From an uncultured Mycobacteriaceae bacterium (GTDB lineage: Bacteria > Actinomycetota > Actinomycetes > Mycobacteriales > Mycobacteriaceae), in contig CADEGF010000007.1 of NCBI GenBank assembly GCA_902826815.1, positions 62,001 through 126,000 on the forward strand: 64,000 nucleotides of DNA, written 5' to 3'. Position 1 is the stretch's first letter. The number at the start of each line of letters is the position of its first letter. The notes under the pieces were generated by a model. The model made no database searches. It was not told where the DNA came from and saw nothing but the letters and a program-made list of their open reading frames with translations. Positions 28,599 to 37,448 of the stretch are shown piece after piece. The position numbers and the translations under genes were made by a program.

Positions 28599-30065
28599 TC
28601 AGCTCGCAGGCGCACCCGCATCCGCGGGGGCCGGGTCGCTTTGGCCTGAGCCGCTCTGGCCGGCAGCCGAATCGCCATCGCCATGCGACGTCACGGCCTT
28701 GACCACAGCTTTGATCGACTTCCTCACCGTTGCCAGCAGCGATCCGTTCGGGCCGGCGATTCTCGGCTTCGACGGTGTCGACGAATTGCCACCAGGAGTC
28801 GCGAACAGCGGCGGCCTCAGCACGTTCAGCTTCGGGCCCGTTCCGTTCGAGTCGTTCACGGCGCCAGGCCCGGCATCGGCCGTCGGCGCAGGCGGCGTCG
28901 CCATCAACGCCTGACCATTGTCATTCTGGTCGACCTCGGCCCCCATGGTCGTCATCGCGAGCGGCTGCGCGTTCGTCGTCGGGCTCATCGTCACCGGTGG
29001 CCCACCGATCCCGTACGCATCCTGGCCCATCGTGCCGGGACCGATTTGTGGTCGCGCGGTGTTCAAGGGACGCCCGGCACCGACGTCCTGGAGCCCGTTG
29101 TCGAGCCCGGTCATGATCGCGACAGGAATGTTCTTGACGAAGGTGGCCGGGTCAGGGAAGTAACCGAAGTCGAACGTGGTTGGCTGGCCGGGACTGATGT
29201 TCCGGTTGTAGCCCGCCTCAACGAGGAGCCGGACAAGCGGGTCGAGCACATCGGCGGCGATCGGCCCGACGACCGGGATCATGTCGATCGGCATCAGCAG
29301 CGGAACCGGGTACGACGGGATCAGGTAGTACGCGGTGTCACCGTATTCGTCCTGCAGCACCGCACCGCTCGGGTTGTCGTAGTTGAGGTGAACGAACAAG
29401 GTACCCATTGCGGCGTTCGTCAGCGCGAACAGGTTGGTCGGGTTCGTCGGAGCGTCAGCAATCGGATCGTACTGGCCGGCATAGTCTTTCGTGGTGATCA
29501 CGCCATCTGCCGCGCCGCTGGTATTGGTGGGGGTCGCCGAGGTGAAGGTCATGTCGAGACCCGGTATGTACAGCCCTGCCATCCGCGACAGGATGCCGCC
29601 GTTGGGCCGGTCCCCGTTCCCGACGAACACGAACTCCGGAACGACGCCGGGCGTCGGATCGGCGTTGAACGCCTTCTTGTACTCGCTACCGACGACGGCG
29701 CCCTGCGAATATCCGAAAATCACCGGTGAAGGGTCACCTGCGGTGGCGAGCTGCAGGGCCGTCACGCCCTGCCGAACCGACTGATCCCAGGTGGGGTCCG
29801 AGAAGCCACCCGGCGACAGCGGGCGCCAAGAGGCCGGGTAGACGACGACGGTCGGCGGAGTGCCGACGGTCCCGACGCCGTACTGGATGGCCATCCCTTG
29901 GATCGCCGGATCGCTGGTGATGTTGAGGATGGGAATCTGGGTGCCTTTCAGGGCATGCGATCCCGTCAGTTGCACCGCCAGCGGCATATTGCCCGATAGC
30001 CCCATCAGGAGCGCGCAGAGAACGGCCAGCAGCGCTACACCGAGTGTTCGAATTGTCTTTCGCAT
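28599..30065 (-). CDS. Secreted PE-PPE-domain alpha/beta hydrolase
   Basis: The 488-residue protein begins with a signal peptide (MRKTIRTLGVALLAVLCALL) and carries a PE-PPE domain (about 45-290), a mycobacterial serine hydrolase/cutinase-like esterase fold, without PE or PPE N-terminal regions. The nucleophile is Ser120 in FGYSQGAVVG; NGDRPNGGI and LFVHLNYDNPSGAVL carry likely acidic and basic partners. The last 150 residues are low-complexity, Pro/Gly/Thr-rich. GGGGGAGGG lies about 5 nt before the ATG. A lipid or ester in the envelope is the probable substrate. Confidence 0.85.
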   Translation of the reverse strand: MRKTIRTLGVALLAVLCALLMGLSGNMPLAVQLTGSHALKGTQIPILNITSDPAIQGMAIQYGVGTVGTPPTVVVYPASWRPLSPGGFSDPTWDQSVRQGVTALQLATAGDPSPVIFGYSQGAVVGSEYKKAFNADPTPGVVPEFVFVGNGDRPNGGILSRMAGLYIPGLDMTFTSATPTNTSGAADGVITTKDYAGQYDPIADAPTNPTNLFALTNAAMGTLFVHLNYDNPSGAVLQDEYGDTAYYLIPSYPVPLLMPIDMIPVVGPIAADVLDPLVRLLVEAGYNRNISPGQPTTFDFGYFPDPATFVKNIPVAIMTGLDNGLQDVGAGRPLNTARPQIGPGTMGQDAYGIGGPPVTMSPTTNAQPLAMTTMGAEVDQNDNGQALMATPPAPTADAGPGAVNDSNGTGPKLNVLRPPLFATPGGNSSTPSKPRIAGPNGSLLATVRKSIKAVVKAVTSHGDGDSAAGQSGSGQSDPAPADAGAPAS

Positions 30066-30341
30066 AACACCCTCCCCCGGGCACGCACTGTCGTATAGCT
30101 ATGGTGCAACGTCACAACTCACTATGTAGCAAATTCGCCACATCGGGCGAAGAAGTCGCATGGCTTTGTCTTTCGGCGAACGTCTCGAACGCCGATACGC
30201 GATTCTCGCTAGATACAGGAACATCTTTCACCATCGAAGTAGGCACTGCTTTACCTCGCACTAGCCCGACACACTCAAGAAGTCAGCGCGTACAGCAAAC
30301 TACACCACAAACCGTTGGCTATCCCGAATTGAACTCGTTTC
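30066..30341. other. Intergenic region between dapD2 and the PE-PPE hydrolase gene
   Basis: This 276-bp region is noticeably richer in A and T than its surroundings. It lies downstream of the lux-dapD2 operon and upstream of the hydrolase gene, both on the minus strand. It presumably holds the operon's terminator and the hydrolase promoter. I see no credible ORF and no long hairpin. Confidence 0.5.
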
Positions 30342-31325
30342 TCAGTCGTTCGCCAGTAGTTCGGCGTTGATGTCGACGCCCTTGCCGGTCCACGGCCAGG
30401 CTTCGACCGCGCCGGTGACGGAGTTGCGGCGCAGGTGGAGATTGCTCATCCCGGCCACCGTGGCCGCAGCGACCGAAGAGCCGTCCGGCCGGAAGACCGC
30501 GGTATCCGCGGCGACGTGCAGCCCCGTCTCGACGACGCAGTCATCGCCGAGGGATATCTCGACTTCGGCGTTGGCCCCGACGAGGCAGCGCTTGCCGATG
30601 CAGATCGTGTGGCCACCGCTGCCGCCACCGACGTCAGAGCCGTCACCGACGACGACGCCTGCGGCAACCTGGCCTTCGATGATCGCGCCACCCAACGTGC
30701 CCGCGTCGTAATCAACGAAACCCTCTGGCATCACCGTGGTTCCCGGCGCCAGGTGGGCGCCGAGCTGTACGCGGGCGCCGTCGGCGATTCGCACGCCCGA
30801 CGGAATCACGTAGTCCACCATCCGTGGCAGCTTGCCGACGCCCTGGACCGTGAACGGCCCGAATGCGCGCATGCGCCGATGCACATTGGAAAAGTCATCG
30901 GCGGCGATCGGGCCGTGATTCGTCCATACCACGTCGGCGAGCAGTTCCTCGACGCCGTCGAGGTTGGCTTCGTGAGGTCGAACCATCCTGTGCGACAGCA
31001 GATGTAACCGAAGGTAGGCTTCGTACGCGTCGCACGGAGCCTTGGCGAGATCGGCGATCGTGGTGCGGACCGCAACCACACTGACCTCACTGACCGGGTT
31101 ACGGCCGATCAACGGCAACAACCGCTCAGGAATCGCGCCGGACGTCAGCATTTCGACCTCGGTGGTCGGGTAGTGACCCAGTTCCGGTTCTGGGTACCAC
31201 ACGTCCAGAACAGCACCGCTCGGGCTCAGCGACGCCAAACCCGTCGCTGAGGCCCCTTGGGAGAGCACCGCCTCCCCCGGTACGTCAGGTACCGGGTTCG
31301 GCGGTGCTTCTGTATCGATGCTCAT
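30342..31325 (-). CDS. DapD paralogue (hexapeptide-repeat N-acyltransferase) in the lux operon
   Basis: The 327-residue protein is a diverged copy of mycobacterial tetrahydrodipicolinate N-succinyltransferase. It keeps [44 protein letters not shown], Glu201 (PEGFVDYDAGTLG, the DapD catalytic position) and NSVTGAVE. Compared with the housekeeping DapD at 39372-40316, 9 residues are missing after DVGGG: 7 residues (SGGHTIC) replace a 16-residue stretch that includes [18 protein letters not shown] has become ANAEVEIS and the conserved MHEGFVN is MPEGFVD. The ATG at 31325 is 5 bp after the luxC stop. A changed acyl donor or acceptor is inferred. Confidence 0.85.
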   Translation of the reverse strand: MSIDTEAPPNPVPDVPGEAVLSQGASATGLASLSPSGAVLDVWYPEPELGHYPTTEVEMLTSGAIPERLLPLIGRNPVSEVSVVAVRTTIADLAKAPCDAYEAYLRLHLLSHRMVRPHEANLDGVEELLADVVWTNHGPIAADDFSNVHRRMRAFGPFTVQGVGKLPRMVDYVIPSGVRIADGARVQLGAHLAPGTTVMPEGFVDYDAGTLGGAIIEGQVAAGVVVGDGSDVGGGSGGHTICIGKRCLVGANAEVEISLGDDCVVETGLHVAADTAVFRPDGSSVAAATVAGMSNLHLRRNSVTGAVEAWPWTGKGVDINAELLAND

Positions 31326-31330
31326 CGCAC

Positions 31331-32887
31331 CTACTTGAGGTTCATTTCCTCGTACACCTTCCAGACCTCCATCGGGTCCGGGTTCTCGGTGTCGTCCCCG
31401 CGGCCGTAGAACAACCGGTCGTCCTCCTCCACGGGGATACCCCAGAACTTGTACTTGAAGGCGACACCGCGCTCGATGGTGACCCACCGGATCAAGCGCG
31501 CCAACGGGAACATGCCGTCGTGCGCGAAGCCCGGCCGAGGCCGTCCCGCCCGGCCCACCTCGGTGATGCGGGCGATGCCAAGGAACGCCAGTTCGTCCGC
31601 GAGTTCCATCGCACGCTCCGGCGGGTAGAGCGCGATCGTCTGAGTATGCTTGTCGACGAAGCCGTACGCCTCTTTCAGGTCCTTCACCGGATGAACGAAC
31701 ATGGTGCGGCTCAACGGATGTGCCGCAATCCTGCACGGCCCGTCGGTCACCACGATGGTCCAGCCCGTGCCGCCATCCTTGGGCGTGATGACGTCCCAGC
31801 CGCGGAACGCCGACTCACGGCGGGTCCTCGCCACGGCGGCCGCCTCGTCCGCAGGAACCGGCGGCTTCGGCATCCGCTTGAGGTTGGTGTCCAACCATCG
31901 ACCCAGCGCCTCGACGTACTCATTCGGGTCCGCTTCGCAGAACGTCTCCTGCGGGCTGAAGCAGGCGACCTGGTCGTAGATGCTGATGTCGTACGCCGCC
32001 TTCATCCCGACGTAGTCGAGATCGGCGCAGTCCTTACCGACCAGGTGCAGGCTGCGCTTCGGGCCGAACTCGACGAACTCGGTCCCGTAGCGGATGCGCC
32101 GCTTGATCGGTTCGATCGACGTCTCGTGACCCCACGCACACACCACATCGGACATATCCAGGATCTCGTCTTCGATCGTCGAGCCCGGATCCCAGTAGGC
32201 GACGGTCAACGACTTGGTGATCGGGTGGTCGGGCGCGACGGCGATGAAGCTCAGCGCGAACAGCAGGCTGGTGACGGCATCGCGCTTCGGCAGCTTGGCG
32301 ATCGTCATGTTCTTGGTCATCACGCTGCGCACGATGGAGAACAGGCCAGCCATCGGGATGTTGCCGACCATGATGTGGGTGCACTTCCCGCGTGGTTCGG
32401 CGTGTAGATACACCGTCTTTCGCGGCAGCCACTCGTCGAGCAGATAGGGGTCCCCGATCTCGCTCTCGAGCATGTCGTACACCTTGATGCGCCGCAGCGC
32501 CGTCGACAGCAGGCCGAGGTCGTAGTAGATGCTCGGACCGACGTATCCGGCTGTCTCGGCGATGGTCTCGGTCACCAACTGCCGAAATTCGTAGTCCTCG
32601 TCGATCCACCTCTTGCAGAGGTCGTTGAGGAAGATCGCGACGTCGTCGATCGACAGCGCGGCGATACCCCGATTGTCGGCCTCGCGGATACGCGCGACGT
32701 CGGCGGCATCCAGGCGCGGAATGCGAACCTCCATGCTGTCGCCGTAGCTCAGCGAGATCGTGTTCTCCGGAGTGGGCAGCTTCACCTCACCGCAGACCAC
32801 GATCGGCAGTTCCAGCACCTTCCCCGAGGGTTCGTCGCGGATCGTGAAACCTTCTTGAGTCACGGTCCGTTCGAGTTGATCTGTCAT
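31331..32887 (-). CDS. luxC: LuxC-type fatty acyl reductase subunit
   Basis: LuxC reduces the acyl group handed over by LuxE to a fatty aldehyde with NADPH, through an acyl-cysteine. The 518-residue protein shows the family landmarks: IMVGNIPMAGLFSIVRSVMT (172-191), HPITKSLTVAYW, the catalytic cysteine Cys309 in YDQVACFS, and FAHDGMFPLARLIRWVTIER (454-473). Family members are about 480 residues; the extra length is split between the N-terminus and a C-terminal tail of some 40 residues. It overlaps luxD by 4 bp and is followed after 5 bp by dapD2. No luciferase genes adjoin it. Confidence 0.92.
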   Translation of the reverse strand: MTDQLERTVTQEGFTIRDEPSGKVLELPIVVCGEVKLPTPENTISLSYGDSMEVRIPRLDAADVARIREADNRGIAALSIDDVAIFLNDLCKRWIDEDYEFRQLVTETIAETAGYVGPSIYYDLGLLSTALRRIKVYDMLESEIGDPYLLDEWLPRKTVYLHAEPRGKCTHIMVGNIPMAGLFSIVRSVMTKNMTIAKLPKRDAVTSLLFALSFIAVAPDHPITKSLTVAYWDPGSTIEDEILDMSDVVCAWGHETSIEPIKRRIRYGTEFVEFGPKRSLHLVGKDCADLDYVGMKAAYDISIYDQVACFSPQETFCEADPNEYVEALGRWLDTNLKRMPKPPVPADEAAAVARTRRESAFRGWDVITPKDGGTGWTIVVTDGPCRIAAHPLSRTMFVHPVKDLKEAYGFVDKHTQTIALYPPERAMELADELAFLGIARITEVGRAGRPRPGFAHDGMFPLARLIRWVTIERGVAFKYKFWGIPVEEDDRLFYGRGDDTENPDPMEVWKVYEEMNLK

Positions 32888-33792
32888 GAGTTTTCCTCCC
32901 GATCTAGCGTTTTCTCTTGACGGTTCTTCTCCACTACGTCGTTGAACGAAGGTGAGACCACCTGTTCGACGTCAATGTCCGCGCCGGTGAGTTCGCGCGC
33001 CACAGCAGCGGTGGCCACCGAGAACGCAGTTCGGGCGGCAACAGGGTTGTATTCGAGCTTGTGAGTCGCCTCGGGCAGGATGTACATCTGGCGCGGCGCC
33101 TGCTCGCAGTCCTCGCCGAAGACAGATTCCGCTTCGTCCAGATTGGTCCAGGCATCGTCTTCGGCGAACACGTGTGTGATCGGGAAACGGCACTGTGCGA
33201 CATCATGTTTCGTCGACTCGAGGGAATGCAGATTGTGCTCGATGGCGTCCATCACGATCTGGCCTCCCACGTGATAGCCGAGCACTTCACGTGCGTGCGG
33301 GACACTGCCCGACAGACCTTCGGCGACGACGTCCTCACCGACGACGGAGTTGAGCGTGTCCTGCAGGTTCACCACACCGACGAGGGACACCAGCGCTGCG
33401 ACGTCGGGCAGATCTCGCAGGGCCCGGAAGGCGATTCGCGCACCCATGCTGACGCTGATGACGCCCACGGGGCCGCGCACTCCCCAGTCGCCGAGGGCGG
33501 CGAACACGGAGCGCAGATCATCTGCGGCTGTGGACAGCTTGTAGTCGAAGACGTGGCCCTCGCTTGCCCCTACGTGGTCGGTGTAGTCGAAGCGCAGCGA
33601 CCGAAAGCCGTTGAGGGTCAAGAACAGCGACAGGGGACCAAAGTGGCGCATCGACAACGCGTAGCTGGGCGCGATGATCACGCACGGGGTCTCAGAATCC
33701 CCAGACGCGGGCACCTCAAGCAGGCCTCGAATCCTTTTGCCTGCGCTGTTGCGGGTCTCCAGAAGAGAGCCCAACTCGGTGAAGGCGGTCAT
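32884..33792 (-). CDS. luxD: LuxD-type acyl transferase (thioesterase)
   Basis: LuxD is the alpha/beta hydrolase that releases fatty acid from acyl-ACP or acyl-CoA for the reductase complex. The 302-residue protein has the expected length and landmarks: SYALSMRHFGPL, LRFDYTDHVGASEG (LuxD R-x-D-x-x-HVG-x-S), nucleophile Ser115 in SVSMGARIAF, LVGVVNLQDTL, acidic Asp212/Asp213 in FAEDDAWT and His244 in EATHKLEY. The tail SPSFNDVVEKNRQEK also mirrors Vibrio LuxD. Start and stop overlap luxE and luxC by 4 bp each, so all three are translationally coupled. Confidence 0.92.
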   Translation of the reverse strand: MTAFTELGSLLETRNSAGKRIRGLLEVPASGDSETPCVIIAPSYALSMRHFGPLSLFLTLNGFRSLRFDYTDHVGASEGHVFDYKLSTAADDLRSVFAALGDWGVRGPVGVISVSMGARIAFRALRDLPDVAALVSLVGVVNLQDTLNSVVGEDVVAEGLSGSVPHAREVLGYHVGGQIVMDAIEHNLHSLESTKHDVAQCRFPITHVFAEDDAWTNLDEAESVFGEDCEQAPRQMYILPEATHKLEYNPVAARTAFSVATAAVARELTGADIDVEQVVSPSFNDVVEKNRQEKTLDREENS

Positions 33793-34979
33793 GACTGTTC
33801 CTCCTCTGCGACTTCGGTTTCGCCGTCCATCGCGCGCGCACAGCCGCGCTCATCGGATGCGGTCACTCTTCGGGTGAAGCTCATCGTCGGCCCTCCTCGC
33901 CCGCACTCGCACGGGCCGTGGTCGACCACGCCGAAGTCATCGGAGATGACGAAACCCGGGTAGCCGGTGGGCAATGCGTCCCAGTACGCGAGGACTCCCA
34001 TCTCCCCGGCAGGCACCGGCTGCTGGGTTTCGGAGTCGAGCGCAGCAACGATCAGCCACGGCGGGATGTGCTTGTGCGCGGCCTCGCACTCGAACACCAC
34101 CGTGTTGAGTTCGACCATGTTGTAGGCGTCGCGCACAGAAGCCGAGTCCAGGCCGAGTTGGCCTGCACACCAGGCCCTGAAATCCGCGCTGTCGATCTCT
34201 TCGTCGGAGTGCGTCTTCCAACCGCCGCCGGTGACCAACAGGCCGCGGCGCGCGCCCAGATTCATCGTGATGCCCTGATCGGCGAGGTAGCGCAGCAGGT
34301 ATACGACGAAGATCGGCGGACCGACGATGATCGGCTGGATCTCTTCGTCCAACGCCGTCAGGTCGTCGGCCACCTTGCGTGGATCGAATACGCCGTCGAC
34401 GACGTAGTGCGTTGCCGGGCGCAGCAGGCTGATCAGGCTCATGACGTACGGGAACCAAACGTCTCCGGCATCGTCGGTGTCCGGTCCGAGGTTGAAGACG
34501 TGCGCTCTGACCCTCAGGTCGAGCAGCTGTTCCGCAGACAGCCGAATGGAGCCGACGAATCGTTCCAGGCTGGTGTTGTCGCGGCGGACCCTGCTGATGA
34601 CGCCCTGCGTGCCGCTACTCCGGCAGACCTTGGCGACGGCCTCGCCGGCGACGCTGCTGATCGCCTGTTCCTTGAACATCGATGCCGGGATCAGCGGCAC
34701 CCGGACGATGTCGTCTGGAAACGTCAGCGACTCGGGGTTGACTCCTTCGATAGCGCAGTAGCGCTGATACTGCTTGCAGTTCTCGTAGTGGTAGCGGAAG
34801 GCTTCGGTGAAGACCAGAGCCTGAAATATCCGCGTTCTGGCTTCGTCCCATTGATACGGATCGTCTTCGCCGTAGACGACGGTCTCGACTGCTGTTTGAG
34901 AACCGAGATAGGCACGTGGGCGCCTGATCCGCGAAGCTTGCGGAAGGTCGATCACAACGGATTCATCTACATATGTCAC
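33789..34979 (-). CDS. luxE: LuxE-type acyl-protein synthetase
   Basis: LuxE activates the free fatty acid with ATP and carries it on a C-terminal cysteine before transfer to LuxC. The 396-residue protein shows FTEAFRYHYENCKQYQRYC, VRVPLIPASMFKE, the adenylate-binding CRSSGTQG (119-126), LLVTGGGWKTH, and a C-terminal CECGRGG whose Cys357 and Cys359 are candidates for the acylated residue. The GTG at 34979 is preferred because GGGGAGG lies 6 nt upstream; the longer open frame to 35084 lacks family sequence. It is the first gene of the luxE-luxD-luxC-dapD2 operon. Confidence 0.9.
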   Translation of the reverse strand: MTYVDESVVIDLPQASRIRRPRAYLGSQTAVETVVYGEDDPYQWDEARTRIFQALVFTEAFRYHYENCKQYQRYCAIEGVNPESLTFPDDIVRVPLIPASMFKEQAISSVAGEAVAKVCRSSGTQGVISRVRRDNTSLERFVGSIRLSAEQLLDLRVRAHVFNLGPDTDDAGDVWFPYVMSLISLLRPATHYVVDGVFDPRKVADDLTALDEEIQPIIVGPPIFVVYLLRYLADQGITMNLGARRGLLVTGGGWKTHSDEEIDSADFRAWCAGQLGLDSASVRDAYNMVELNTVVFECEAAHKHIPPWLIVAALDSETQQPVPAGEMGVLAYWDALPTGYPGFVISDDFGVVDHGPCECGRGGPTMSFTRRVTASDERGCARAMDGETEVAEEEQS

Positions 34980-35263
34980 GCTCAGCCTCCCCATTAGCTG
35001 TGATCTTGATTTAGCGCACGATAAATAGAGCCCCACTAGGGACCTATTCATACTGACGCCTGTGTCAACTAGAGCTATCGGCACAGTACAACCTAGTATC
35101 GGTGTGCGTGGCGAAATCTACGGCAAAACTAATTGTGAATTAATTGGACGCCTGTGTATTACATCGATGGCGTTTGCTATGACAACGCGGTTTGTCTTAA
35201 TTTGCCTTAATTTTTCACCGGCTCGAGGGCCGGGAATTTTCTGTGAGTTTGCTGAGCGGACGC
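34980..35263 (-). promoter_or_regulatory. AT-rich upstream region of the luxE operon with repeated motif
   Basis: This 284-bp gap between the mmpL stop and luxE is distinctly A+T-rich for this genome and has no credible gene. The 11-mer GACGCCTGTGT occurs at 35055-35065 and again at 35147-35157, and GGACGCCT recurs at 35258-35265. On the minus strand a consensus -35 hexamer TTGACA (35063-35068) overlaps the first copy; the -10 is unclear. I infer the operon promoter here, with the repeat as a possible regulator site. Confidence 0.4.
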
Positions 35264-37420
35264 CTATTTTTCCGATACGGCAGCTGGCGACTCTAATGCG
35301 ACAGGTCCTGGGGTGGCGACGTCGGCATGACGATGCTGCGCGAACCTCGGCAGCCACCAATTGGCGGGACCCATCAGGGTAACCAGGGCGGGCACGAGAA
35401 GCATGCGCACAATCGACGCATCAAGGATGATCGCAAACGCCATTCCGATGCCAGCAATCTTCATCAAGGCAACCTGGGAGAGCCCGGCAGCGCCCGTGAC
35501 TATGACGAGCAGTGTGGCAGCGGCCGTGATCACGCGGCCCGTCGAGGCAAGTCCTTCTCGCACCGATTCGACGGTGTCAGCACCCTTTTGGTGCGCTTCC
35601 ACCATTCGGGCGACGAGAAACACCTCATAGTCGGTGGAGAGGCCGAAGATCACGGCGATCACCATCACGATCGCAGCCGCGGGAAGCGGGCGCGGGTCGA
35701 CGCCCAACATCTCGGCGCCATTGCCGTCGACGAAGATCCAGGTGAGCACTCCGAGGGTTGCGGTAAGGCTGAGGCCCGCCATGACAACGGCCTTGATCGG
35801 CAACACGATCGACCGGAACGCGATGAACATGAGCACCAGCGTCGCGGCAATCATAATCGCGAGCATGATCGGAAGCCCGTCGAGCACGGCGGTGTTGCTG
35901 TCGGCCCGCACAGCATTCTCGCCGCCGATGAGAACTGTCGTCCCCTGCGGCGGCGGGATGGCTCGCAAGGCGGCGATCGAGTCGCGTGCTTCGTTCGAGA
36001 AATCGTCGCTCGACAGCACCGCATGCAGGATCGTCATATCGTCGCCCGCGGCGAGCGGGTCCACCCGCGTGACGCCTTCGGCCGACTTCGCCTGGCCGGC
36101 GAACTCCGCGATGGACGCCTCCGCCGGAGGACCGTTCTCGCCCTTGATGACGACCGTCGCGCCGTTGTTCACCAGCGGGAAGTCCCTGGTGATCATCTCC
36201 TGGGTGGAGCGAACGGTATTGCTCTTCGGGAGGTCGTGAATGTCGAGGCCGCCAAAGGCGATATCGCGGATCGGCGAGCTGATCAGCGCCAGCCCGACAA
36301 CGATAGGCACAGCAACCAGCACCGGCCTGCGCGTCACCTTGGTGGCAAGCGCGGACCAGAACTTGTATGCGCGCGCCTCACCGCGCTGAGCGGCTCCGCG
36401 CCGCCACGGCAACGCATTGACGCGGTCGCCGAGGATCGTCAGCAGCGCGGGCACCGCCGCCAATGACAGGAACGCCGCGATGCCGACCGCCGCGATGGCG
36501 CCGAAGCCGACGGACCGAACCATGGACAACCGGAACACCGACATGCCGGCCAGCCCGACCGCCAGCAGCAGCGCTGAAAACAGCACGGTGCGTCCGGCTG
36601 TGGCGATCGTGCGCCGGGCGGCGGCGGCCGGTTCCAGGCCGTGCCTTAGTTCCTCCCGAAAGCGCGACACCGTCAACAAGCCGTAGTCGATGGCCATGCC
36701 GAGGCCGAGGATCGAGGCGGTGTTCAGCGCGAACGCACTCACATCGGTCACCATCGACAGCGCATGCAGCGCTCCCAGCGACCCGAAAACCGCCAAACCG
36801 CCCACACATACAGGGATCGACGCGGCTACGAACCCGCCGAAGATCACCACCAGAAGCGCGAGTGTCAGTGGCACTGCGATCGACTCGGCAATGGCCAGAT
36901 CGTGCTTGGACTCGGAGTTGTACGCGCCCGTCGTCGCACTCTGGCCGGAGAAATCGGTCTGCACGCCGGGCACCTGCAGTCCGGGACTGAGGTCGTTGAA
37001 CAGCTTCAACCGCTGGCTGTCGTCGCCCTTCAGGGTCAGGACGGCCAACGCCTTCCGGCGGTCAGGTGAGACGAGCCGCATTCGTTGTTGCGGCGCGGAT
37101 GTCCAATATGCGTCGATCGGCTTTGCCAACATCGACTTGTCAACTGCGTCGAGGCGTTCGGTGACTTGCGGGGTTATATCGTCGACCGTCTTTCCGACGG
37201 GTGCGGTGTACACGAGGACGATGTCGGGAGTTCGGCGGCCGAGGTGTTGGTCGACGAGTCGGTCGGCCTGCGCCGACTCGCTTGTCGGGTCTGCGTAGCC
37301 GGCGAGGTTGAGCCGGTCAAAGACGCCAAGCCCCCACAGTCCGGACGCCAACACCGCACCCACCGTCACGAGGACGACGAGCAGAGGCCTAGTTGTGACT
37401 AACCGCGCCCACCTGTCCAT
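35264..37420 (-). CDS. MMPL/RND-family lipid transporter
   Basis: The 718-residue protein is an MMPL-type proton-driven transporter, which in mycobacteria exports lipids to the envelope. It has an N-terminal helix, a large extracytoplasmic domain (about 35-165), five helices, a linker, a second helix, a second extracytoplasmic domain (about 390-505) and five more helices. The paired Asp-Tyr proton-relay motifs are present: GMAIDYGLLTVSRFREE and GLSTDYEVFLVARMVE. The C-terminal tail is short, unlike MmpL3. It follows the methyltransferase gene by 28 bp and precedes the luxE operon on the same strand. Confidence 0.9.
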   Translation of the reverse strand: MDRWARLVTTRPLLVVLVTVGAVLASGLWGLGVFDRLNLAGYADPTSESAQADRLVDQHLGRRTPDIVLVYTAPVGKTVDDITPQVTERLDAVDKSMLAKPIDAYWTSAPQQRMRLVSPDRRKALAVLTLKGDDSQRLKLFNDLSPGLQVPGVQTDFSGQSATTGAYNSESKHDLAIAESIAVPLTLALLVVIFGGFVAASIPVCVGGLAVFGSLGALHALSMVTDVSAFALNTASILGLGMAIDYGLLTVSRFREELRHGLEPAAAARRTIATAGRTVLFSALLLAVGLAGMSVFRLSMVRSVGFGAIAAVGIAAFLSLAAVPALLTILGDRVNALPWRRGAAQRGEARAYKFWSALATKVTRRPVLVAVPIVVGLALISSPIRDIAFGGLDIHDLPKSNTVRSTQEMITRDFPLVNNGATVVIKGENGPPAEASIAEFAGQAKSAEGVTRVDPLAAGDDMTILHAVLSSDDFSNEARDSIAALRAIPPPQGTTVLIGGENAVRADSNTAVLDGLPIMLAIMIAATLVLMFIAFRSIVLPIKAVVMAGLSLTATLGVLTWIFVDGNGAEMLGVDPRPLPAAAIVMVIAVIFGLSTDYEVFLVARMVEAHQKGADTVESVREGLASTGRVITAAATLLVIVTGAAGLSQVALMKIAGIGMAFAIILDASIVRMLLVPALVTLMGPANWWLPRFAQHRHADVATPGPVALESPAAVSEK

Positions 37421-37448
37421 AGTTCGACCCCTCCCGTGGTCATCCTGA

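Noticed and set aside
35062-35382. 106-codon open frame on the plus strand in the lux-mmpL gap
   Set aside because: It spans the AT-rich promoter region and the 3' end of mmpL, has no ribosome site or family sequence, and ends antisense to mmpL.
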